Shown piece after piece: positions 1-12,400 of a stretch of 64,000 bases of DNA. The stretch spans positions 61,883-125,882 of the forward strand of contig NMRB01000130.1 in NCBI GenBank assembly GCA_002633025.1, in the 5' to 3' direction. Positions within the stretch are counted from its first letter, which is position 1; each line of letters begins with the position of its first letter. Under the pieces are notes generated by a model that saw only the letters and a program-made list of their open reading frames with translations, was not told where the DNA came from and searched no databases. Made by a program: the position numbers and the translations under genes. Source of the stretch: Notospermus geniculatus. Taxonomy: Eukaryota > Nemertea > Pilidiophora > Heteronemertea > Lineidae.

Positions 1-401
1 CGTCTCTTCCAAATACAGTTATGAACTGAGGAATGTGATAGCTGCACTTTTTAAAAGAAATCCAAGGTAAAATTTTCGACAATATCTTATCACATCTACA
101 TCCGTAATGTGCTGCTCCACTTACATGTATGACTTGCTCATGCAAGTGGCTCTCTATGGGAGGCAACTCAAGTATGGGCAGTTGGTTGTTTGAGTCAAGG
201 TCTCGGCATAAAGCCATAAGGAAACAAACAACTTGGTCATTGCCCATTAAGAGTCAACTCTCGATTGCAGAGTTCACTGACACGCTGTTGGATTAAAACC
301 ATAATCTTATTTCACTGATTCCTACTGGCAGACTGGACCCATTGGAGTAATTTGTAATCAAAACAAATTTTCAAGTAGAATCATTTCTTTGCTTCCTGCA
401 G

Positions 402-3400
402 AGACCGTCCATCTGTGAATAACCTGCTGAGAAAGAATTTTCTCATTAAACGTGTGGAGAAGTTCATGGGAAATGAGGTAAATACTGTGTGAATAATATG
501 GCATTTTCTGGTTAAATTTCATCTTTAATTCTCTTCCCTCGACACCTGTCTAAAAGTCTGCTGTAACTTATTTGTTGATGCAATGATTTTGCGTGTATCA
601 GATAACTGTCTCTCCATTGTTGAAATTGGAATCCAACGATCAATTCATGAGCTGTGGACTTGTTCTTTTCAGATTATAGCCAAGGAGTTGGGTCATACTG
701 TGATGCATGGTCAGAAGATGGCCAAAGATATACGTGCACTACCACCAGCTCCAGGTCAGTGTCTTCAGAGTATCATGAGAAATTCAAACTAACATCCAAT
801 AAATTATTTTTGAGCATTTCCACATCCCTGAATTTGAGGGTAAGAATTTCCCTATGTGAATTGGGGGTAAGAGGACACCAGAATTGTCATGTTTTCATTT
901 ACAGTTGCCAACTGTGCATGGCAAGTCATTTTTATGCAATTTCATCCCATACCCAGTAAGAAATCTGTTGAACTGACCAAGTATAATACATGCTCACTGG
1001 CCCCAATTCAGTAATCTAGTATTTACACAGGCCTATTGATATTGATTCAGTATGGTGCCCTGTTTTCAGCATCCCGTCCAAGTTCTGCCCGAAGTGTGGC
1101 AGACAAACGCCCAGAAAGTGCCAGACCAACCCCACGTTATGATCCCGCTGCAGTGTATGGGGCACCAGCCGTCAGAAGATCAAAAGAAAATGTGGCAAGA
1201 AAATCAAGAGACGCATCTAGAAAATCAGCAGATGCTGATAAGAAGAGGGCAGCCCTTGCTGCTGCAGCTGTTGCCAATAATGTAAGCTTCTTTACATACT
1301 TTTCCTTTTATTTTGTCGTAGAGAATTAGTGGAACTTTTTGAGGTCTTCGATGTGCTTTTTATTTTCTAGGATATTGCCAAGAAACGTAGAGAATTAGTT
1401 GAAAAAGAAAGAGCAAGACGAGTGCAACAAAAGGTAATTAGTTTTAAAGAATCTGAGGGGGAGGTTTTGGAAGGGCAACTGACTTTTAGAAAATTCTCAA
1501 GCTTACACTTCTGGTTTTCCAATGCCTTCTTTGGGCATACAAGACCAGCAATAAACACACTTGTTCTTGCCTCTGTATGGAACAACAACAAACTGTTTGT
1601 CTGATTCATGTACATTGCAGGATAACGAATTTGCTGCACAACATAAAGCCTTATTGGATAAACAGAGGGTAAGTTTGTCTTTGAAGTTATGTTTGGATAC
1701 AAAAGTAGAATAAGACTGGTCAAATAATAAGTGTATGTAGTTTATTTCACTCTGCTTGAAGAATACATGTTGTCTTGTTTGTTAGTTTGGTTGACTCTCT
1801 CTTGAAGAAGAATTGTTCCCCCGACTTTCTTTGACTCTTCTTGAAGAAAACGTGTTCCCTGGTATATTATTTTGACTTCTTGAAGAATACATGTTCCCTG
1901 GTATATTATTTTGACTCTTCTTGAAGAATACATATTCCCTGGTACCGGTATATTATTTTGACTCTTCTTGAAGAATACATGTTCCCTGGTACATTCTTTT
2001 GACTCTTCTTGAAGAATATATACATGTTCCCTGGTATATTATTTTGACTCTTCTGGAGGATTCCTGTTCCCTGGTACAGATTATTTTGACTCTTCTTGAA
2101 GAATACATGTTCTCTACATGTATAAATTTATTTGGCTGCGCTTAAGGAATTCTTGTTCCTTGTTGTGGAACAGTTTATTTGACTCTTGAAGAATACACAT
2201 CCCTGCTGCTAATTTGACTCTGCATGTTCTCTTGTATAGTTTATTTGACTCTGCTTGAAGAATGCATATCTTCCCTGATTTAATTTATTTGACTCTGCTT
2301 GAAGATTGAAGCAGAATGTGATAAAAAGTTTGCTGGTTTTATTGTTGCTGCACTGGTTTTTGTGTGTGAGTTATATTGCACTGTTTGTCGCCAGGTTGCA
2401 AGGATCAACAAAGCAAGAGAGGAGGGCTGGAAGGGTCTGATGGAGTCCCTCAGCTCAAATGAGGAAGAGGTAAAGATGAAACAGTGGATTCTTATTCTAT
2501 TTAATGGCAGTCTGTTGACACTGACTGATGAAGACTGCTGGTAGCCATGCTATCCACCTTACACTTTGGTATTGAAATTTACGTATGCCAAGGGTATTTT
2601 GCATGTTTTGTAACTACACGTTATGAATGCGGAGTTGTCAAGACGTCCACGTATCGGTAACTGCTGTCGATAATCAAGATTATAAAGAAGTATGTGTCAT
2701 TAGGTTTTTCTCACCATTAGATAACATAATTATGGAAAAGGACACATGTGTATCTCACAACGTTAAGAAATTAGTTTTGATTTTGATATATCGAGGTCCC
2801 CCCAAAAGACCTGCATTGAACTCACTTCATATTCAAGTTTGATGTGTTTTTTGACCGCCGGATATATGTTTTTAGGGAGAAATTGTACTAACATTTCCAG
2901 CACAAAACACAACAGTCCCAGAAATTCCTTCTCGCGTTTTCAGAAAAGTTCATCATCAGAAAGTCGAGCAAAGACTCCACAGCAACCTGTTAACAGAAAT
3001 AGCCCATCTCCCAAGGTAACATACTAACTGCAACATGTTCTTGTCCCATGGAGAGTGATTATTTTTTAACCCACACTGACTCGTAGAAATGAAAATCACA
3101 CACCAACTCTTTAGAACTGACACTGTGTTCAATGATCAGTCCTGCTAACACTTAGAATGCTATTAAAGTCATTCAAGATTTTCAACCGGCCCCTTGCATT
3201 AATTACTACCTTTTTATTGCCAGCCTATTGGTGGCGTTCCACAAGGAGTACCTGTGAATGAAAGAGGGCGATATGAGCATTATCATGATTTTCTAGACAA
3301 GATAACAGAAGACCAAGGGGATCGTCAAAGAGTACAACCCAAAAGTATGTGTTAGGAATTTTTTTGCAGTTTTGATTTGTTTTTTTCACTATAAATGTAT

Positions 3401-6400
3401 GTTGTTTTAGTTGTCTCCTTTATTCCACCTTCCAGACTGCGGTTACTTTGGGCATGCTGCTCGGAAGTAAGAAGTTATTATGTATATTTTTTTTTTGTTT
3501 CTCCAGATTACATGAATGCTGGTCCAGCACCTCAAGCAGCAGCTCGTCAAGCTTATCAGGATCAGCAACTTGCTGCCAAAGCAGCTGGACGAGCGAGAGT
3601 TGTGGAGGAGTTCATGAATCGTAAGAGAGAGGCAGCATATTACAAGGCAAGAGGGCAGGCCCAGAAACACGGTGTTCCACGACCAGACAGTGCCAGGAGT
3701 GGAGCTGGCGAACCTGCACCGAAGAGAGAGTGGGCTGAAATTGATGCTAGGAATCAAGAAGAGAAGGTATGATTCAACTTAGGGAAGGGGGGACATAAAC
3801 CTTTCACAGATTTCCCCATTTTCACACAAGATAGGCCAAGGCAGACCTGGTGTGTGGAAAATTTAGATTTTATGTAATTCACTCTAGATGTATATGATTG
3901 CAGGAATATCTAGCTCGATTGAAGCAGATAAGATTGCAGAATTTCAATGAGAGGAGAAATCAGATGAAGGAAGCTGCGGCCAATAAACCAGGAGTCGGCG
4001 TCAAGGTAGGTAGTCTAAACACCAATGTGTTGGGGCTGAAGCCCTATTCATCATTTCGACTTCCCCACCATTTTGGTTGGCACTGGATTTCTTGGAAACT
4101 CAAGCATGTGCACTTGGATATGGTACTGTAGGCAAATTAGTATATTCCTCTTATCCTTTTTAGGGGGCAATAAATGCCGATGGCGACGAAAGGAGAAGGA
4201 AGATAGAAGCTCTGAAGGCACAGGCTGATGAACGGGCAAAGAAGTTGAAAGAGCAACTTGAAATAAAGAGGAGAGAAGCATATGAAAAGGAAAAGCAGGC
4301 TCTTAAGGTAGAATCCAAGTTCCACTGGTGGAAATGCAACAAGTGCTAGGAAAAAAAACATACAAGTACAATGTATTTTGAAACTGTTGATGTTGAGCAA
4401 AAATTTATCCTTGCCCCTCTATTTTCAGGAGCGAGCAGCTGATCAGAGACCACTCTTCCCAGTTGAGCCACCTAAAAAGTGAGTAGAATAAAACATAGGC
4501 TGCTTCGGTTCCTTCATACTTTATGTCAGGTTTCTTTATTCATTATTCTGCAATTTCAGGGTTGAACCAGCTCCAGTCATTCCAATTACACAAGTCATGG
4601 CGGCCATTGGAGCCAAGCAAGAGGTGGAAACGAGTATTGAAAAGTAAGTTTTGTTGGTTGAAATGTGACGCTCTCTGTTTATTATATAAGATTTATATGA
4701 ACCAGTAGGGCGACGTCAGCCGAGCTCCCTGGCATGGATCCCTGGCCCATTCTCTGCAATGGGGAGGTAGCCATTTTTTTTCTACCATTTGATGGCGCTG
4801 CGACCGTATCAACTTTTCCACTGTGACGTTGTTCGGAACGCCAACGTCACACTACCGTGACGTTGTGGCTTCATGCTCGCACCTCACATTGCCACGGAGA
4901 TGACGTCCTGAAGACAATGAAAAGGCCTGGTACGGTCGCAGCGACATGTTTCCGTGGAGGAGTGGTGATGCCCTCATTGGCCATGCCAGTGGCAAGCTCT
5001 ATGGTATTGTAAAGAATTTATTTGCAACATACATTACTTCTCTGTGGATGGATGGATGTTGGAATAAATGTCTGGTTTACATTTTTTCAGGTCACCACTT
5101 CAGAAAAAGAAGGATGAAATATTGCGACGAGTCAACGAGAAGCCTCGTCCAAAATGGGGCAAAGGAGAAGAGAACGTGCCTGATCTTGCCCTTATGGAAC
5201 TGGAGGAGACAGCATCTGGGATGGAAGGTAGATATCAAGACACTTGACTTGAGATCATCATCACCATCATCATCATAACTTGTTTTGGCTTCGATTGCCC
5301 GATCAAGGCGGTCTTCAGATTGACTGACAAGTCAATTACTAGTTTTAACCCTTTCGTTACGTGGGACCCGGTCACCGGGTCATCCAAACCCCCACGAAAT
5401 TTACGTGGGACCCGGTCACCGGGTCTTGTATAATGGAAGGTTTAAGTTATAAGGACAGATTTTTTGTTAAAACTGTTAAGGGATAAAACAGTTTTGAAAA
5501 TATGGGCCTCTGTAAGCTGGTGACCATACATGCCAGTAACGAAAGGATTAATCCATCTTAGCGCAAATAACGGGGTGGTGGTGTTGGTGTCAAAAAGGAA
5601 AAAAGACAACCCAGAACATGTTTGACCATCAATAGTCACAAAACAAAAAACTTCAACGTACAAGTGCAATCATCTTTCCTGACCCAAAGACAAACATGTA
5701 ACCCGAATGTTGCCCTATGCCATAATTGCGATTTCGAGATCATCTTCCTTGTTTCAGCAACTAGTGTCAGTGATTCTGTAGTGAAATTACCGGTACCTGA
5801 TGACAACAAACCAAAAGAAGAAAGGAAGAAGTGGGGTGAGCCTGACCCAGAAGTGTTACCCAGTGCTCGAAAACAATGGGGAGGAATGCACGAAAGCCTG
5901 CTTCATAAACTCAGTGAGGCTGACATCCAGGCCACCGTAACAATACCTGCGAAGGGTGAAGAGGGTTCAGGTTGGTATTAACTTGCACAGGTGTTCGTTG
6001 GGAGTTTGGTTGAAGTGCATTGTATGTGCTTTTGAAGAGATGTCAAATTTTGTTCACTGAAATCTGAATCCTGTAAGGAAGATGTGCACTGGAATATTTA
6101 CATACGAAATGTTTTCTGAAGAATACTCAGCTAGTTTTCATGTTGCTGATCTGATCAGCACCATGTCAATCACAATTGTAAGAATTTGTAAACTTATGTT
6201 TGGTTTACAGATGTGCCTGGTGTTGGAGAAACCATCATCATAACGAAACAGCCCCCGACCCCCAGAGCACAGGGTACCATAACAATATCAAAAGAGGAAA
6301 CCAAATCAAGTGAGTTAAGAAGGTTGTCTTTTGTCGGTGGTAATGGTCTTGTGTCCGTCCTGACGACTGCACCATCTGTCGCTCAGCTGGTAAAATAGTC

Positions 6401-9400
6401 ATAAAGTTGTGGAAAACTTGTTCTGTGTCTTCTGTAACTGGATTGGTGCTGGCCCGACTTTCTGCCACACTCCAGGCATGATATACTGGCCGTTCACATT
6501 CTGTGCCTGATGATGCAGTTTTCAGGACACATGAAGGATCTTGCTAGTCTTGCATGCCATATTGTCCTGTTGCATGGTGTCAGGATATCATGACCTGGTA
6601 AGATAACAGGGTACATTTTCGCCGCCACCAGTTACGAGGGAATGTTTCTGTCCTGTTTGATGTCAGCTATTCTTTCTTCTTTTCAAAAGTTGTTTTGGAC
6701 TTGATGACTTAAATTTCTTTTTACCTGAGGTAGTAGAAGAAAAATTTCTGTCTTGCTTATGCTGTGGTGGTGGGTTGATTTTATTTGAGGCAAGTCTTAC
6801 ACCTCAAATTTGATAGGGTTTATTCTTAAACCTTTGCTTACCATGGTTTTCTGTGATATTCAGAAGAGAATGAACCAAAAGAGAGTGACATTGATGCCTC
6901 AGAATTGGCTCCAGGAGAGGTTGTCCCTAAAGTAGCTGGTTCAACCATCACAATCTCGGACAAGCTGGATACTTTGGATGTAGTGAAGCCGAAACCACGC
7001 CCAAGGTCAAGATCAAGGTCACCGAGCCCTCAACTAAGACAGCTGCCCGAGTTAAAACCAGGAAAGAAATCTTCGTCGAGTTCTGATTCCGATGATGCAG
7101 TGAAAGCTGGTGGTAAATCAGATCCCACAAAACGGTCTAAGTCGCAGTTGTCATGCCTCAAGGCCAGAAGTGAGAAGAAGTCCGAGTCAGTTCGGACAGA
7201 TGAAACTGTTGAGCCTGAATCCACAGTTGAAGGAGCCACAGAGTCAGAACCAGTCCCTACAAAATCAGAAGAATCAGAAGAAATTTCTAAACCGGAGATA
7301 ACTGCTAAGCCAAGTCTCCCCGTCAAACCTGCTCTGCCACCGAAACCTGATATCCCTACAAAGCCTATCAGTAATTTAGAAGAGGAAATAAATCCTCTGC
7401 AGGATTCTGCCTCAAAAGAGGCAGCTAAGCTAGAATTGCCTGCTAAACCAGTCATCAATGCCAGGACGGTTTATCTGGAAGTCCGGAAGGAAATTGAGGA
7501 GGAGGATGAAGAGAGGGCAGAAAGAATGACTGAGCCTGATGATGATGTGAAAATATCAGCTGGGACTGCTGGTGATGAGGTGACTGAGGAATCAATTACA
7601 AAACCGCCTGTGGCAAGAGAAGATGAATCTGAAAGTCTCCCAGTCAAAGAGGCCTGGGACTCGGGTGAGTCCACCCTCCAGCTTGCCAAACTAATGCTAC
7701 TAACTTGCCTGCCTCACTAACCTGACTAACAAGTTCTTATACATACAAGTTGACAAAGTGTCCATGTTCATAGTCTTAATGGAAAATGCATCAGCCATCA
7801 ATATTTCAAAGTTTAGGGATGGAGTGGACATTGGGTTTGGGTTTGGGGTCAGAGTTGTTTAAATGGTCCCACTTTGTATAATTTGGACTTTTAAGTCATT
7901 GAAAGCATGTTATTAACTTTCTCACTAATCTTTTTATATATTATCCTGTTTTATCAAAACCATCGTGTAACATGCTTATTTGAGTTATGTGGTGTATTTC
8001 CTGTACATGTACTCTTCCTCACTTTGCACAATCGGTATGGAAGCACAAGATACATGTATATCCAATTGATAGAGCATGTATTCAGTCATATTCCTATGAG
8101 AAAAAATCCTATACTCCTAGTCCTATTACTATCACATAAAAATCCAGTTGACAGGACATCTGTTATAAGTTCATGGTATGTCATTCAAAGGAGCAAGAAT
8201 ACTCTGTGTATACCATACCATACAATCTTACATCAAAACAAAAATTCTGCTGTGAACCAAACCCTTTGCAGTCGTATTTTTAAAAAAACTCTTCCCTTCA
8301 AATTGCTGTCGCTCTCTTTATAGAAAAACCGACTACACCGGTAGAGGCTTCACCAGAAAAATCACCAACAAAGTTGAAAGAGTCATTGAAGAAGGAATCT
8401 CCCAAGGTTGAGAAGGGGCCAACAGAAGTGAATAAGTCACAGGAGGATAAGTTGTTTGATAAAGTCGAGCTGGAGGAGGAGGAGGAGAAAGTCACAGATG
8501 ATATGAAGGTTGAAGAGTATGAAGAGGAGGAGTCAAATTCTAGGTAGAAACATCATTGTTGACATTCAGCTATAACTGTTTTTGTGTCACTGTGTGACAA
8601 TTTGAATCAAAATTTTGAGAGGGTCACTCTTTTAGAGAAGGAGAAGACTCAGTCTTTTCTAGAGTTTCAGATTGTAAAGTTCCACTTGAAAAAGACCCCG
8701 GTTGGGGTCGAAAATTCGTGAATTCTGGAGATTGACTTTTTGCTTACGGTATTATCATTGGAAATGGGAGATAATTTTTGAGAAACTCGTCAAATTTTTT
8801 GCAGCTATCAGAAGACCCTCTCTGGTATGAAGCTGGGACTTACCATTGGTCATTTTGACCTCCAGGACAGGAAGGTGAGCAAATCAGAAAGAACTCTTTC
8901 AACACTGATTCAGTTTTGCAATCCGGATTTGGGAGTAGTAAGGCTAGCTTGTCTGATCAGAAAATGTCTGCTGCTCTCACCAAGTACTCTTCCAGAATGT
9001 CACACAGTACTTGTTTCTATTTCAGATGCTGAGAACGTGTTCCTTGCCTGATCTCTCCAAGTTGTTCAAGACAATGGAGGAGGAACCTGAGAGCCCAGTG
9101 AGATTTTCCCTGGACCTGCCTTCACCATCTCATCAGGAGGATGAGGGGGAAGGATCTGATCAAGAAAATGACAATAGGTTAGTTGCTTAATCTTGTCACA
9201 AACATCTCAAATAAACATGTTAATTTATGGTTATGATAAAATAGGATATTACATAAAAAGATCAGAACAGAGGTCAAGACTCTGTACGCCGGTACTCTAC
9301 TCTTATTAGGTCAGAGCCAAGCCTAGATACTGAAGAAGAAGTTTTTTGCTTTCTTTTTGCAGTGATGATGGTGAGGAAGATGAGGATGAGGATGAAGACC

Positions 9401-12400
9401 TGGCTAGTGTCATGCAAACGATGGAGAGCATCTTACTTGATCGACAAGGCAAGCAAAAAAATTTCTCCCATGAATTTTCCTGTAATGCTTGTTGCTGGTC
9501 TAAAGTGTCAAGATGTTTCCATCCACAGCATTTCTGAATCATACCAGCAGTTAGATTTGACCATCCCTGGTAAAATATATTTTCAGATAGCAAACTTGAC
9601 GGTGATATTGAGGAACTCAGCGACCTGAAGGGGAGTGGGTCTGACTCGGGTGATGAAGCAGATCGTGATTCTGGGACCACCTCTGGTGGTAGCTCCTTCA
9701 TCAATACCATCATCCCTGGCAAGGAGGAGTGGTGTTCTGGTATTTGTTGATCTTTTTTCAAAGTGAATTTGTTCATGTTGCCAGCAAAAAGTTCTCTAGC
9801 CAAGTAGACATGGAATCAAAGTACTCAAGTGTTTGTCTAGTTGGTGCCTGTCGAGTTTCCCAGATAAGTTGTACGCTACACTGCCAAGTTTCCGGTTCTT
9901 CGTTCTTGGGAAATCCCGTAATTTCGATTGGGGCGCCATCTGTGAATAGCCAAACTAACTGACCATACCTTCCGCACAGGGCGACGATCGTCACCTACGG
10001 CATTGAAAGGGTTAATGTCCACTGTTGTACATTTCACTTTGGTTGTTTTAGATGACGACGATGATAACAATGACATAGATGAGGAAGACATTTTCTGCCG
10101 ATTAGAAGAGTCAAGAGCACAACTAGAGGCTGAATTAGGATGTGATAGATTTTTGGAGGTTTACAAGGCAGTGCAGGTCAGTGTGGTGATGGACGTTTTA
10201 GCAAACCAATTACTCTCCGATATGGATAAGCAAATAATTCAGTGGCAGAGCCGAGACCTCACTGTGAAATTCAATATGTGGGCTCCCAATCCAGGATACC
10301 ACTTCCTATTATTCATACTCACTCTTTCAACAGACATCGTCGAAAAATTGGCCTTCTCGCCCTCCCCAGCAATTTCACTATGTTATTTTCTCTTTTAGGC
10401 GGCCCATGAAGATGAAGACGAGAGCATTGAAGAAGGAGAGAAGATTGCCTTGGAAGTGCTTGGTGATAAGGGCCACCTGTACAGCAAGATTATACAACTA
10501 GTGTTGGCTGATGGTGCTTATAGTGAAGGTACGTGAAGCATGCCGATCGTTGTTATATTCGTGCATGAATTTGGACATTTGTTGTCTTTATTCTATTTAT
10601 TTAGTAATCTTCAACAGAGTATAAACATGACTGCAAGCGATGTGTCCAAGGTCATCATTTATGTATGTTGACTGCCAGCTTTGAAATAATTAAACTAGTG
10701 CAGTTGAAATTTGTTTTCCTTAAAACCTACAATTGTACACAATCAAACGAAGGCACTTTTCTCAATATTTCAATGTTACAAGATTCTGAAACTGTAGGCC
10801 AAGGAATGTTCTCAATGTTTCACTGTTACAGTACATGATCGTGAAATATACAAAATGAAATGGTCCATGGACCACTGGCTCACCTGTGGGTGAATGTCCC
10901 AGAAGAACAGATGACAACTGCATGTTCAAGTGTAGGCCTATTTTGTACAGCTGGGCCTAACAGGGCAGGGTAGGCCTAAGCCGAGGCATTTGAATTGCAT
11001 TGCCATCAAAATATCGGGGTAGGGCCTTGGCCTAGCAGACCTGCCTACCCATACGATTTCGGCATATTTCGTACACCAAAAACGGCCGCAGTACGCTGTA
11101 CGATTTGCGGTAGAATTATACGCTCTGGTCTGTTTCTAAAATACGTTTTTTTCTCAATATAAAAGTACGCCAAAAAATTGCATGTTTCTTATCAATTTCA
11201 ACCTGTTTGAAAGTCATGTGCCCTCCTATATTGAGCCTTTCCCCTTCGCACTTTGGTGTAAACGGAGTTCCGTCCGCATATCGCCTGATGGCACACATTC
11301 CCGCCGGTTTCGAAGAATCAACTGTTTCAAGCTCCCCGCTAGTGCAAGACGGTGGTGTCCACGAAACTCCCTCATATAGAATGCATAGTGCGCGATCAGC
11401 TCTGTAGTATTTGTCTGCTGGCATCGCGTCCCAACAGGAAAGCCGATGATGAGCAGCGGGATAAAGGAGGCATAAACGGTGGATGGATGTACTGTAGTTC
11501 ATTGAATAGTCACTAGATGGCTCCATTTGAAACATACAAAAAAGTACAATAACTAACTTATTATTTGACGGATCATCACCAAATTTGTATCATGGGTATG
11601 AAGACACATGATATATTATACGGATTTTCAAGTTTAACAACGTTTATCAGTCACACAGGTCAAAGTTCCATTTTCCAAAATGGCTGCCTGGCAGTGGTCT
11701 GTCAAGTCCAATGACGCTGAAATTTGCTGTACACATGAAAGCTACAAAGATACATACTTGTTCAAGTTCAGAACATTCTAGCTCCAGTATGCTATGGGCC
11801 AACGCCCAATTTCCAAGATAGCCACCTGGTGGTCATATTTGAAGTCCGATCGGACTGAAATTCGCCACAGACACAGATGGCACCTAGATACATCATCACA
11901 CCTAATTTGAACGATCCAGTACAAACAGCCACAAAACGTGCCGCCCAACAATGAAATTTCAAACTTTGACCTCTGTGACCTTGAAAATTACGTCAAATCA
12001 AAAACCCGGGTGATATGTCGTGTATCCTCTTAAGCCCGTGTCACACTGTCCCAAAGTTGACACCCGATGGCCATACGAATTATGGAAACTTTTGGAAATC
12101 TTACTGATAAATGCCCGCCTGAAGAAGACCCCGTTTGGGGTCGAAAATTTGCAAGATTCTGGAAGTTGACTTTGGGGCCATCTTCACGCGAAATTCAAAA
12201 TTCCATATTCGTGTGGCCATCGGGTGTCCAATTTCGGGACAGTGTGACACGGGCTTTAAGATGTACCTACGATAAAAATTTGGTGATGATCCGATCAATG
12301 GTTAAGGCGAAACTCCACTTAAAAAGGTTTTCGGTTTATCCCCCTGGTGGCCAAGCCAGGAATCAGATCGGACCGAAACTTGGTGTCTGAGGTAATCTGA

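Noticed and set aside
1739-2310. CRISPR-like array
   Set aside because: Units are contiguous, degenerate minisatellite repeats without unique spacers, in a eukaryotic intron.
7030-7689. Antisense ORFs of 142 and 72 codons
   Set aside because: Shadow of NEK1 exon 17, which is in frame with both neighbours and has NEK1-like composition.
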